In this document: positions 45,414 through 54,701 of the stretch, piece by piece
Layout: the number at the start of each line of letters is the position of its first letter
Position numbering within the stretch: the first letter of the stretch is position 1
Assembly (NCBI GenBank): GCA_949152475.1
Contig: OX424567.1
Coordinates: 31,149,402-31,213,401 of the forward strand
From: Terebella lapidaria
Lineage: Eukaryota > Annelida > Polychaeta > Terebellida > Terebellidae
Direction of reading: 5' to 3'
DNA length: 64,000 nucleotides
Made by a program: the position numbers and the translations under genes
The notes under the pieces: generated by a model
Databases searched by the model: none
What the model was told of the DNA's origin: nothing
What the model saw: only the letters and a program-made list of their open reading frames with translations

Positions 45414-46261
45414 TGTAACAAAATACATACGACTGCCGCGCTGAAACGTTCGTTAGGAACGGTCACGTGACTCTCCAAAGTCCACTGGCGGGAGACACCA
45501 TTCGCGGAAGAACCGTTCGCGGAAGCACGATCGCGGAAGCACCAGCGGCGGAAGTACCCTTCGCGGAAGCACGTTCGCGGAAGAGTACGCGGAAGCAGCC
45601 TTCGCGGAAGAACCGTTCGCGGACGCAGTCTTCACCACGTGGAGAAGAGTGCGGAAGATACGTTCGCGGACGAAGATGCGCGCGCAGCCACCCTGGCTAT
45701 ATAAGGGAGAGCGAACGGCCGCTCTGAGAGCACTGCAACAGCGACATCGACCGTGGGGAGATCGTCACCGCCACAGCCAAGGGACTCAACGAACTCCGTG
45801 CGGACGACTCCTTCTTCAGGGCCTTAGAGTCAACCGGGATTAGACCGACTACCTGGAGAAACCATTCGACTAAACGGGACGGGAAACTTCAACGGGAAGG
45901 GACAGAGAGATGCCGCCGGCTAAGAACTCTTTTTAGTTGTGCCCTCGTGCACTATTTATTTTTGAAATGTGATCATACAGTGCTCCATGTCTGAACTTCA
46001 TATTTGTACGTCACGTGGGTGACCAGCCATACAATTGTAAGTTGATTTGATGTATATAAATCTTCAATTTATTTACATCTGAGTTGCTTCTTGCCTAAGT
46101 GTAGCCGGTAAGCTACGGAGTGATGATACACCAGCGTTGGGGGACACCAATTTAGTGACGGCTCTCGAATCACAACGAGCGGGAGTTACATAAAGTCTAT
46201 ACGATCAGAGAAACCAGGTTTTTTGGGCCACACCGAAAACAAGTCATTACCAAACGTCAAA
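45414..46261 (+). repeat. 5' LTR
   Basis: It starts TGTAACAAAATAC and ends near cgtcaaa; the 3' LTR ends cgtcaca, so the exact final base is uncertain by two. The U3 part (45490-45680) is packed with ttcgcggaag-type repeats, including one more 15-bp unit than the 3' LTR. A TATATAAG box lies at 45698-45705. Confidence 0.9.
45698..45705 (+). promoter_or_regulatory. TATA box of the 5' LTR promoter
   Basis: TATATAAG follows the TTCGCGGAAG repeat cluster and is conserved at 51994-52001 in the 3' LTR. Transcription should start ~25-30 bases downstream, defining the U3/R border. Confidence 0.75.
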
Positions 46262-46264
46262 ACT

Positions 46265-46277
46265 TGGTGCCGTGACC
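46265..46277 (+). other. Primer-binding site
   Basis: TGGTGCCGTGACC lies a few bases after the 5' LTR end, beginning with the TGG that pairs with tRNA CCA. I cannot name the tRNA by eye. It primes minus-strand synthesis in autonomous relatives. Confidence 0.7.
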
Positions 46278-46324
46278 AGGATCCCCGAGGGTCTACTGCC
46301 AGGGAACGAACCTCAGCATCACTC

Positions 46325-47956
46325 ATGTCCGGCGAAAACGACGAAACTGCCCCAGGGAAGACAGGAGGTGAAGAGGAAGACTCTTCGCGGACGGCCTCAC
46401 TTGCGGACGAGGAAGACAGCAGTTCGCGGAAGCCGACCTTTGCGGAAGAGGGAGACGACCGTTCGCGGAAGACGTTCGCGGAAGACGACCGTTCGCGGAA
46501 GACGTTCGCAGACGACAACCGTTCGCGGAAGACGACCTTGGCGGAAGAGGCCGACGACCGTTCGCGGAAGACAACGTTCGCGGAAGACGACCGTTCGCGG
46601 AAGAGCAGCTTCACAGCCAGGGGTAGACGGGACGTTTCGACGAGTGAGGAGCAACCAGGGAGGTCGAGACCTTCCATGGGCCAGTCGACGAGTCAACAGA
46701 GACCCCGGAGCCAGACACCCGACAACCGTTTTCTTTTCAGACACGACTCTGGGTGGCAGCACGATCGAGACAGGGAGAGGTCAACCTACCTTGAGAGCGT
46801 TAGGAGGGGCCCCGAGTTCCGACGAGTGCTGGGACCGGAGTACGTCAATCTGGACGGGGAGGACGGCGAAATCTGGGCGAGGAGGGATCGGCTACAGATA
46901 CCGGAGCAGAGTCCAAGTGTGGCACCTCCAGAGAATGCAGCATTGAGACGGCTTTGGGACCAGTCCCAGCAGCAGTCTGGTGCAACAGAGCAGCAGTCTG
47001 GTGCAACAGGGCAGCGGTCTGGTGTGACGAGTCGACAAACGGGAGTGACTGGAGGACGGGTTACTTGGGCTCCGACCCAAGAGAGCAGCTCGAGAGGGAG
47101 AGGACTTTTTGCGGAAGAGAACATTCGCGGAAGAGAGGCATTCTTCGGCGACAGGGACGCTTGCAGCCGGGGATCTTCGTGGATGAACGGGCTCGTGGGC
47201 GAGGGGGAGTCTTTGGTGACGAGGACGCTTGTGACCGTGGAGGGCCCTTCACGGACGACCACGTTCGCGGACGAGGACGACTCGCGGAAGAGAGTGTTCG
47301 CGGAAGAGAGGAGTCTTCACCCAGACGGCGGCTCGACGAAAGGAGTGATCCAGGCGACCAATCTTCCTTTCCAGTTTTTCGGAGTAGACGGGGAAGACCA
47401 TTCGCGGATGAGCCGGTTCGCGGAAGACTCGCGGAAGATGGCATTCGCGGACGTGCATCTTTCGTGGAGGGACGTCTCGGAGACATCTTGGCAGATGAGC
47501 CCGTTCGCGGAAGACTCGCGGAAGACGGCCTTCGCGGAAGAGGCCTGTTCGCGGAAGAACTTCTTCGGGAGCTGCTGGCGGAAGAGTCCATTCGCGGAAG
47601 GTTCGCGGGAGACAGTGTTCGCGGAAGGTTCGCGGAAGACAGCGTTCGCGGAAGAGAGAGGTCTTCACCCAGTCGACAACCGAGACAGCCAGCCTCCTGG
47701 AGAAATCCAGCTTCTATTTCAGTCACCCAGGGAGGCCGGAGACAGCACCCTTTCTCATCATCGGGCGATGAGGGGCCTTCATCTGATGGAGGGACCGACA
47801 GCAGCCATGGTTACCCAGGACGGGGGAGGAGACCACCGAGGCGGGGACCGCCGCTGCACCGACGAAGCCCTAGGCCGAGACGGAGGCAGGAGGACTCGTC
47901 GTCCGAGGACAGCACAGCCTGGAATCAGAACGGCAGAAGGAACTGGAAGATGCTGA
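46325..47956 (+). CDS. Repeat-encoded open frame overlapping the gag leader
   Basis: ATG at 46325 (MSGENDETAPGKTGGEEEDS), ~543 residues, ending just after the capsid ATG of the adjacent frame. Much of it is the translation of the ttcgcggaagacga repeat, giving RSRKTTFAEDD-like peptides. It has no capsid or enzyme motif. A charged, disordered N-terminal Gag extension in another frame, joined by frameshifting, is possible. A chance open frame kept free of stops by the repeat is equally possible. Confidence 0.45.
   Translation: MSGENDETAPGKTGGEEEDSSRTASLADEEDSSSRKPTFAEEGDDRSRKTFAEDDRSRKTFADDNRSRKTTLAEEADDRSRKTTFAEDDRSRKSSFTARGRRDVSTSEEQPGRSRPSMGQSTSQQRPRSQTPDNRFLFRHDSGWQHDRDRERSTYLESVRRGPEFRRVLGPEYVNLDGEDGEIWARRDRLQIPEQSPSVAPPENAALRRLWDQSQQQSGATEQQSGATGQRSGVTSRQTGVTGGRVTWAPTQESSSRGRGLFAEENIRGREAFFGDRDACSRGSSWMNGLVGEGESLVTRTLVTVEGPSRTTTFADEDDSRKRVFAEERSLHPDGGSTKGVIQATNLPFQFFGVDGEDHSRMSRFAEDSRKMAFADVHLSWRDVSETSWQMSPFAEDSRKTAFAEEACSRKNFFGSCWRKSPFAEGSRETVFAEGSRKTAFAEERGLHPVDNRDSQPPGEIQLLFQSPREAGDSTLSHHRAMRGLHLMEGPTAAMVTQDGGGDHRGGDRRCTDEALGRDGGRRTRRPRTAQPGIRTAEGTGRC
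46380..47670 (+). repeat. Dispersed TTCGCGGAAG repeat array in the 5' internal region
   Basis: More than twenty copies of TTCGCGGAAG or close variants, in clusters at 46385-46610, 47100-47310 and 47400-47665. Spacings are often 12-21 bases, that is multiples of 3. The same word fills U3 of both LTRs. It matches TTCN3GAA (STAT-type) and holds an ETS-like GGAAG. Confidence 0.9.
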
Positions 47957-48882
47957 CCCCTGACAAGTTCGATGGGACTTCCATAGAGTGGCCGGTGTAC
48001 CGGGCCCACTTTGACGTCATCGCAGAGGTCAACGGATGGAGCAAGCGGGAACAGGGCGTCTACTTAGCCGGGAGCTTGACAGGAGAGGCGCGACGAATGC
48101 TGACCAGCCTGAGTCCTGCAGACCGGAGGGACATCGACGTTCTGACCGACAAGCTGACCCTACGATTCGACCCTGACTGTCAGGAGGAGTCCTACAAGGC
48201 GACCTTGGGACAGAGAACCCGCAGGAAGGCAGAGACACCCCAGCAGTACGGCTATGAGTTGCAGCGACTGGCCGGCCGTGGTTATCCGGATCTGAACTCT
48301 GCAGCTCAGGAGGCTATCGCCTTAGACCACTTCTGGAAGGGCCATCCAGATGGGGACATGAAGGTGATGGCGCTCATGAGGAAGATGAAGACCATGGGAC
48401 AGGCCATAGCATTCGTGACCCAGTACGAATGTGTCAAACCCAAGCCTGGGAAGCCGGTGATGTCCATAGAGTCGGAGGACTCTGAGCCAGCTCTAGGACG
48501 GGTCCTACAGCTATTAAAGAACCAGCAGGGAGGCGAGATTACCACCAGTGGGCAGCAGAGCAACCAGCCGAACGTAGCGGGTCTACCCAGACTTCCCTAC
48601 TTCAAGGGGCTCTTTGAGAGCCAAGACAGGAAGCTGGATCGACTAATCGAGCTGTGTGAGCAGGTGCTATCCATCAAGCCGAGGGCCGCCACTGCTGAGA
48701 ACAAGGGACCAAGCGCTAGGCCGGGACCAGATGACTGTTGGTACTGTGGGAAGCCGGGTCATCGGAAGTACCAGTGTCCAGATCGGCCGCCACCTCGGAC
48801 CAAGGAGGAGCGCTTGAGTCGACTAATCGAGGAGATTGGTGAGTGGAACAGTTTGACAGACGAGGAGTCGGAAAACCAGTAG
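46954..48882 (+). CDS. gag: Gag polyprotein (capsid domain and CCHC zinc knuckle)
   Basis: The frame is open from 46954; the first ATG before the conserved region is 47950 (MLTPDKFDG), giving ~310 residues. The capsid part resembles the retrotransposon gag family: WPVYRAHFDVIAEVNGWS, then AGSLTGEARRMLTSL and a LTLRFDPDCQEESYKATL segment. Near 48735-48775 is a CCHC knuckle, CWYCGKPGHRKYQC (CX2CX4HX4C), for RNA binding. The upstream half of the open frame is Arg/Gly/Glu-rich repeat translation (GRLAEDGIRGR). Gag would assemble the particle. The frame is intact. Confidence 0.88.
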   Translation: MGPVPAAVWCNRAAVWCNRAAVWCDESTNGSDWRTGYLGSDPREQLERERTFCGREHSRKRGILRRQGRLQPGIFVDERARGRGGVFGDEDACDRGGPFTDDHVRGRGRLAEESVRGREESSPRRRLDERSDPGDQSSFPVFRSRRGRPFADEPVRGRLAEDGIRGRASFVEGRLGDILADEPVRGRLAEDGLRGRGLFAEELLRELLAEESIRGRFAGDSVRGRFAEDSVRGRERSSPSRQPRQPASWRNPASISVTQGGRRQHPFSSSGDEGPSSDGGTDSSHGYPGRGRRPPRRGPPLHRRSPRPRRRQEDSSSEDSTAWNQNGRRNWKMLTPDKFDGTSIEWPVYRAHFDVIAEVNGWSKREQGVYLAGSLTGEARRMLTSLSPADRRDIDVLTDKLTLRFDPDCQEESYKATLGQRTRRKAETPQQYGYELQRLAGRGYPDLNSAAQEAIALDHFWKGHPDGDMKVMALMRKMKTMGQAIAFVTQYECVKPKPGKPVMSIESEDSEPALGRVLQLLKNQQGGEITTSGQQSNQPNVAGLPRLPYFKGLFESQDRKLDRLIELCEQVLSIKPRAATAENKGPSARPGPDDCWYCGKPGHRKYQCPDRPPPRTKEERLSRLIEEIGEWNSLTDEESENQ

Positions 48883-49333
48883 GGCTCATACCAGCCCCCA
48901 ACCGTATGGGCCATTGGCAGGTGTGTGCACGGCTTCACAGGCGAGAAGCTCGACGAAGACGTGAAGAACACATTGCCAGGGGGGAATTTTTAGTTTCACA
49001 GATTTTTAATAGGTTTTTCCGGTGTGCATCCGAAGTAACTGGATGGGCGCAGGAGGAGCTCGAGGATCAAATTCTCGACTATTTGGAGGGCAAGCCTGTC
49101 AACACAGACGGGAGTGCCAATGTATAGCAAACTGATGGAGCCGCGGAGCGTCTAATGACCAGCAGAGACGTCGACGAAATGCAGACCGATGGAGCTGTGG
49201 AGCGTCTGGGGACCCACGGAGACATCAACGAGGTTTCTGCTAGCAGCAAGGAGAACCAACAGGTTACAACTTTGAGGCTGGAGGCTGCGAAACAGCAGGG
49301 ACCCCCCCCCATGCAACTGAACCACAAGCGGCC
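48843..49333 (+). other. Gag-protease junction of the LTR element
   Basis: A basic 94-codon frame (48843-49127) overlaps the gag end in a different frame. It contains an acidic helical stretch, then stops at TAG. Protease begins in yet another frame. A ribosomal frameshift could pass from gag into this linker, but the later stop shows the Gag-Pol fusion is not continuous in this copy. Confidence 0.4.
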
Positions 49334-49366
49334 GTGAAAGAGGAGACGGAGGGCCGGTGGAGCGGA

Positions 49367-50587
49367 ATGACCAAGGGGCCAGCGCAGCAGCTATTGCTGG
49401 TGGACGACTCATTACTTATCCGGAGCGATGGTTCCGAGGGGAGTGATTCCCTTAAGACTGACAGAGAGGACCAGGGTGGTGCATCACTGTGGGTGGACGA
49501 CTCAGTACTTATCCAGGGCGGCGTCCCTGAGGAGAGTGGCAGCTCTCTTAAGATTGACAGAAATGGCCAGGTGGTGTCGCTGTCAGCCGGTGCCCGAGGC
49601 ACATTGGCGTGGTATGCGGCGTGCCACGTTATGGGGAAGGCGACTCGTATGTTGGTGGACACGGGTGCCTCTTCCACCGTTCTGGACGAGTGTCTCTTCA
49701 ACAAAATGGATGACGAACATAAAGCAATGATAAGGCAGATGAGAATAAGGTTACGGGCAGCAACCGGAGACTACTTACAGGTTCAAGGAGAGATGACAGT
49801 TCAACTTCTACTGGGCACACGACTCGTGTCGGCAGACGTACTGGTAGCCAAACTAGGGATCCTGGGAGTGTTGGGGCTTGATGTACTTCAACAGATTGGG
49901 GGACAGCTGGATCTGCGTAAGGGCGAGTGGCAGGTGGGTGACACTACCGTAGTGATGAGCTCGGGCCATGAGGACGCCGTCTACACACTGGTGACGGAGG
50001 AGACGGTCGTCTTGCCACCCTTTTCAGAGATGATGGTGGACCTCAAGCTGACAGGAAGTGAGGGAGGAGTTCCGAAGGCCGGCCTCGTGCAGTCCGCAAG
50101 AGAGCCGTTGGAGGACGACCCCCTCGTAGTGGGACGAGCCCTGGTACGACCCCGAGGACGCCTGGTACCGGTGGTACTTCTGAACGCCGGCGCTGGAGCT
50201 TACACTGGGCTGATGGGGACCATCTTAGCTGAGCTTCACGGAATAGAGGCCGTGATCGACTTAGGATTTCGTCCCGATGGAGGGAAAACAACCCAGAATG
50301 AACCTAAAAGGGAACAGTGGTACCGGGAGGAGAGCGGGAGGGAGCATGAGCCCCTTACACCAAACTCCACCAAGTGGCGGAACCGGACGCCTGAGCAGCC
50401 CGAAACCAGAGTGCACGCCATGCACGCAGAATCGTCGACGAAGACACCAGAGTGCCCGGAGCATCTAAAACCGCTCCTGGAGGGAATGCATCCGGACTTG
50501 ACGGAGAAGGAGGTGGAGGTTGTCAGTTGTGTCAACAACCGCCGTCTAAATGAAGTCACCCGGAAGGATGCGTACCCTCTGCCTTGA
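49367..50587 (+). CDS. Retropepsin-type aspartic protease with start of pol
   Basis: ~406 residues from the ATG at 49367; the frame is open slightly upstream. The protease core has RMLVDTGASSTVLDE (catalytic Asp in DTGAS) near 49650-49690 and a flap-like ATGDYLQVQGE. It ends with GVLGLDVLQQ, the second hydrophobic-Gly-Leu-Asp motif. After a long linker it ends CPEHLKPLLEGMHPDL and NNRRLNEVTRKDAYPLP. The last block is the conserved entry to gypsy RT. A TGA follows where relatives read on (VDERFDIL is visible just after it). The protease would cleave Gag. Confidence 0.85.
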   Translation: MTKGPAQQLLLVDDSLLIRSDGSEGSDSLKTDREDQGGASLWVDDSVLIQGGVPEESGSSLKIDRNGQVVSLSAGARGTLAWYAACHVMGKATRMLVDTGASSTVLDECLFNKMDDEHKAMIRQMRIRLRAATGDYLQVQGEMTVQLLLGTRLVSADVLVAKLGILGVLGLDVLQQIGGQLDLRKGEWQVGDTTVVMSSGHEDAVYTLVTEETVVLPPFSEMMVDLKLTGSEGGVPKAGLVQSAREPLEDDPLVVGRALVRPRGRLVPVVLLNAGAGAYTGLMGTILAELHGIEAVIDLGFRPDGGKTTQNEPKREQWYREESGREHEPLTPNSTKWRNRTPEQPETRVHAMHAESSTKTPECPEHLKPLLEGMHPDLTEKEVEVVSCVNNRRLNEVTRKDAYPLP

Positions 50588-51120
50588 GTCGACGAAAGAT
50601 TTGACATCTTATCAGAAGGACGACGGAGATGGAGTTCGACAACCATTGGAGCGAGGCTCATCAGCAGGTGTTCGAGGCGCTGCGTCAACCTCTGACCGAG
50701 CGCCCCCTGCTGGTGTACCCTGATATGAAGCGTAGCAAGACCCAAAGGAGAAGAGGAGGCCTGTCCGACTCAGGAGGAGTGTCCCCTACCCCTGGAGGAC
50801 TTCTCTGATGAGGATTTGCTTCCTCCGATCAGCGGAGAAGGATGGAGCCCAGGAGGACCTCAAGTCAACATCGTATTGGAGGTCCCTGTTGAGCCCTTGA
50901 TGGAAGATCACTATTGCGGAGATGGAGTCGGGATATTCCAGATCTGGGAGGTGCGCCGCCAGGAGGACCCGAGGACGACTGCAGAGCCGACCGAGGAGTC
51001 CCTACCTGAAGACCGGAGCCCCCCACGACCGGTGAGCCATCGGCTAGAAAGGGTGGCGATAGATATTCTGGAGCCCGGGACCATCAACAATTTAAAAAGG
51101 TGCTGGTTTATCCTTCAAAC
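50588..51120 (+). pseudogene. Remnants of RT/RNase H and integrase after large deletions
   Basis: After the TGA, VDERFDIL continues the RT entry block briefly. Sequence then jumps near 50629 to HWSEAHQQVFEALRQPLTE and RPLLVYPDMK, the RT-RNase H connection of gypsy elements, so the whole catalytic RT is missing. Around 51050, ERVAIDILEPG matches the start of an integrase catalytic core (RVAIDILGPL), but the rest is gone. No YxDD, RNase H or DDE catalytic set survives. Confidence 0.75.
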
Positions 51121-51152
51121 TGACACCTGGATACCCAACCCGGACGATGTGA

Positions 51153-51638
51153 CCCCAGTCCGAACCGGAGTCTCAGCAGGAGCGGAGAGAGGCGGAATCC
51201 CCGGAGGCCCCCACCCCCGAGGACGACGGACCCCCCGTTCCCAGAGACTCGGCCCCTACCTACAAGCCCCTAGACCTGAGTTGGTACCTCAAGCCCGTTC
51301 CGGAGGAGGAGGACCAACTGCGACCGTATGTGGAGGGCCTGGGCAGAGCGGTCACTGCCGGAGAGAAGGCCCTGGAGGACCTGGCGTCCACTATAGCCAT
51401 GGGACGGCGCCACCTGACCCAGGCGGAGGCTCGGCTCCAAGCCAAGGAGGAGCGGAGACAGCTCGAGGCCGAGGTGCTGCAGCTGCGAGGGGAGGCCTCT
51501 CAACGAGAGAAGAGCCACCGGAAGGAGCTGCGAGCCCACGTCCGAGAGACTAAGCTGCTCCGGGAACAGCTCCGGGCCTACACTGACACTCGGGACAGGT
51601 TGGCACAAACATCCGAGAGCGAGGTGGATCGCCAGTAA
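51153..51638 (+). CDS. Open frame with Pro/Glu-rich start and coiled coil, before the 3' LTR
   Basis: 161 codons open after a TGA at 51150-51152, with no ATG near the start. The first ~60 residues are Pro/Glu/Ser-rich (EAPTPEDDGPPVPRDSAP); the last ~85 form a strong heptad coiled coil (LQAKEERRQLEAEVLQLRGE and onward) ending SEVDRQ. It lies where an env or accessory frame would sit but has no signal peptide or membrane segment. It may be the pol C-terminus left by the deletion, or an accessory Gag-like protein. Confidence 0.45.
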   Translation, partial: PQSEPESQQERREAESPEAPTPEDDGPPVPRDSAPTYKPLDLSWYLKPVPEEEDQLRPYVEGLGRAVTAGEKALEDLASTIAMGRRHLTQAEARLQAKEERRQLEAEVLQLRGEASQREKSHRKELRAHVRETKLLREQLRAYTDTRDRLAQTSESEVDRQ

Positions 51639-51687
51639 AGTGGAAGAAATGAAGAAGGAGGAAGAAGAGAAAAGAAGAGAGAGAAAG

Positions 51688-51707
51688 GATCAACGGGGAC
51701 GTTGATC
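51688..51707 (+). other. Small perfect hairpin before the polypurine tract
   Basis: GATCAACG-GGGA-CGTTGATC, eight pairs with a GNRA-class tetraloop, lies between a 45-base purine-rich run (51643-51687) and the final polypurine tract. A role in RNA packaging or termination is possible, not shown. Confidence 0.55.
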
Positions 51708-51710
51708 TCC

Positions 51711-51724
51711 AGAAAGGGTGGAGT
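51711..51724 (+). other. Polypurine tract
   Basis: AGAAAGGGTGGAGT abuts the TGTAAC start of the 3' LTR, the expected position for plus-strand priming. One T interrupts the purines. Confidence 0.75.
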
Positions 51725-52557
51725 TGTAACAAAATACATACGACTGCCGCGCTGAAACGTTCGTTAGGAACGGTCACGTGACTCTCCAAAGTCCACTGGC
51801 GGGAGACACCGTTCGCGGAAGCACGATCGCGGAAGCACCAGCGGCGGAAGTACCCTTCGCGGAAGCACGTTCGCGGAAGAGTACGCGGAAGCAGCCTTCG
51901 CGGAAGAACCGTTCGCGGACGCAGTCTTCACCACGTGGAGAAGAGTGCGGAAGATACGTTCGCGGACGAAGATGCGCGCGCAGCCACCCTGGCTATATAA
52001 GGGAGAGCAGACGGCCGCTCTGAGAGCACTGCAACAGCGACATCGACCGTGGGGAGATCGTCACCGCCACAGCCGAGGGACTCGATGAACTCCGTGCGGA
52101 CGACTCCTTCTTCAGGGCCTTAGAGTCAACCGGGATTAGACCGACTACCTGGAGAAACCATTCGACTAAACGGGACGGGAAACTTCAACGGGAAGGGACA
52201 GAGAGACGCCGCCGGCTAAGAACTCTTTTTAGTTGTGCCCTCGTGCACTATTTATTTTTGAAATGTGATCATACAGTGCTCCATGTCTGAACTTCATATT
52301 TGTACGTCACGTAGGTGACCAGCCATACAATTGTAAGTTGATTTGATGTATATAAATCTTCAATTTATTTACATCTGAGTTGCTTCTTGCCTAAGTGAAG
52401 CCGGTAAGCTACGGAGTGATGATACACCAGCGTTGGGGGACACCAATGTAGTGACGGCTCTCGAATCACAACGAGCGGGAGTTACATAAAGTCTATACGA
52501 TCAGAGAAACCAGGTTTTTTGGGCCACACCGAAAACAAGTCATTACCAAACGTCACA
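51725..52557 (+). repeat. 3' LTR
   Basis: Nearly identical to 45414-46261 except for one missing 15-bp TTCGCGGAAG-containing unit after ggagacacc and scattered substitutions. The TATA box is at 51994-52001. It ends cgtcaca before GTTA. Confidence 0.92.
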
Positions 52558-52561
52558 GTTA

Positions 52562-53577
52562 TATGAGTTATGAGTTGACATATCAGTGGCATCATTCACC
52601 ATTTACCTTCTGGTTGAATTTGACGCGAGATAGGACAATTGTTTCAAGGTAACATTCATGTCTTCTAATGTATTCGTATGTATGTGTGTTAAAGTGTAAC
52701 TTGCACTTACCAATATTATACATGTACGTCTATGATATGACGGACATCCTGGCTTCAAAGCACATCTGCAAAGCCTTTGACAATTCTATTGCTCTGGGAG
52801 ACGAGCATGCCAAGAGGTCTGAGTAATGTCGACCATATTGAATGCTACTACATGGTGTACCAGGTGTAAAGCTCTTTAGCCAATCATTCATTCCGTTGAA
52901 GTACTAGATTTCATTCACCATGTCTAGACACAAACGCGACTCTGTGTGGTGCAAATATTGAAATCGACACCTTCATTGGCATGCCTTCATTGTGTTAACA
53001 ACAATTGAATGTCATTCCTGGATGTAGTACGTAAACAATATATAAATATCTATGAATAATTATTTTTGTGATCTGGTCTACTTAGAATCAGATGATATTG
53101 GTTGGTATCATACACAATCCGGTTGATATTCAAGTGAAAAAAAAGGAAAGTCGTTGACACAAATCCAGATTTCACGGTGCATAAAGATATTAAACGTCAA
53201 TGATATTTCCGAGTTCATTGACTCCACTCGTATCAAAACCACATACTGTCGAATAAATATCATATTATTGTGAAAAGGGCGGAAAATCTGGTATATATGC
53301 TGATGCACCAAAAGGTGTGATTTAAAATCATTTCCACTTGAAAATCATGTGGATTAAATCAGCCATGATCTATGTTTAATCCTGTGATCTAGGCAAGAAA
53401 TTGTACATGCAAGAAATGACTTCGCGTGCGGAATAAACAAAGCTCGGAGAGAATCAGCACGGATGAACTGAAGACGTGATACACTTGACACCAGGGAAAC
53501 AGCAATCTTTCTTCCCTGTGAATACTTGTAGTTGCGCTATACGAAACAAAACCAGAATGCGTGGGATCAGGAAATTA
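52562..53577. other. Continuation of the duplicated array, no gene
   Basis: 52590-52990 matches 35925-36310 (atattgaatgctactaca, taccaggtgt, ttt-gccaatca), and 53280-53320 and 53540-53570 match 36670-36700 and 36560-36590. No coding signal is seen. Confidence 0.6.
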
Positions 53578-54701
53578 CAGAAACGTATTAAGGCCACATG
53601 AGTTTTTTTTAAATTCAATTTGTCGACTTATTATCTCGATAAATCGAGTTAGTTATCTCGATAAGTCGACTTAATATCTCGATAGATCGAGATATTATCT
53701 CGACAAATCGAGATATTATCTCGATAAATCGACTTAATATCTCGATAAATCGAGTTAATTATCTTGATAAATTGAGATAGTATCTCGATAAATCGACTTA
53801 TAAGACTCAGACATTTAAAGTACAAGTAAAATGAACACGCATCGACCATAATATAGGCATTTCATTGGTTTCCTTGTATTGGCAACAATAGGACAAAGAA
53901 AATATACTGATCACTCATATTGAAAACTTATGGAGTATATGATTAACAGTCATTACATTAATCTCTGAAATAATACCAAACTATCCAGTTGAAGAAGCCG
54001 CACAGATTTATAACTTTATGAATATACCTCATTTCATGTTTAATAGCTAAATAATTTCTAAAAAACAAAACAATTATACCATTTTCATTCATGAACATGT
54101 TGCATCTTTCTAAGAGATAGTGATATAGGAACTTCACTATAGTTTTTAATTCGATAGTTTGGTCTGTATTATTCAATATTTTATGTTGTAATGGTCCATC
54201 ATATAACCCTATTCAACATAGTGTTCAACATGAATAATGTGACTCGAAACATATTTCCATTTTACTTGAACTTTAAATGCCCAGGACAAAAGTCGATTTA
54301 TCGAGATAATTAACTCGATTTATCGAGATAACTAACTCGATTTATCGAGATAATAAGTCGATTTATCGAGATAATATCTCGATTTATCGAGATAATAAGT
54401 CTATTTATTGAGATAATATCTCGATTTATCGAGATAACAAGTCGATTTATCGAGATAATTAACTCAATTTATCGAGATATTAAGTCGATTTATCGAGATA
54501 ATTAAGTCGATTTATCGAGATAAATAACTCGATTTATCGAGAAAATATCTCGATTTATCGAGATAATAAGTCGATTTATCGAGATAATAAGTTGATTCGA
54601 GATAATATCTCGATTTATCGAGATAATAAGTCGATAAATCGAGATAATAAGTCGACAAATTGAATTGAAAAACAAACTCATGTGGCCCTAATACGCTTCC
54701 G
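53578..54701. mobile_element. TA-flanked MITE with long terminal inverted repeats of palindromic units
   Basis: The left end CAGAAACGTATTAAGGCCACATGAG mirrors the right end, whose complement reads CGGAAGCGTATTAGGGCCACATGAG. TA dinucleotides flank both (53576-53577 and 54702-54703). Each arm continues into an array of units built on ctcgataaatcgag (53630-53800 on the left, 54292-54660 on the right), itself palindromic. The ~490-bp centre is AT-rich and has no gene. TA targets suggest Tc1/mariner mobilisation. Confidence 0.8.

Larger units (their letters stand above)
45414..52557 (+). mobile_element. Gypsy-like LTR retrotransposon, internally deleted (non-autonomous)
   Basis: Paired LTRs of ~848 and ~833 bp in direct orientation, a primer-binding site just after the 5' LTR, gag with a CCHC knuckle, and a retropepsin with DTGAS. 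There are only scraps of RT, RNase H and integrase, then a purine tract before the 3' LTR. The LTRs differ by one 15-bp repeat unit and a few substitutions, so insertion is recent. With RT and integrase gone it would depend on a relative in trans. It interrupts copy C. Confidence 0.92.

Noticed and set aside
46186..47726. Long minus-strand frames opposite the gag leader
   Set aside because: They are shadows of the TTCGCGGAAG array, which lacks stops in most frames on both strands.
53620..54660. CRISPR-like array of short repeats
   Set aside because: The units are contiguous palindromes in inverted arms of a MITE, without unique spacers, in a eukaryotic genome.
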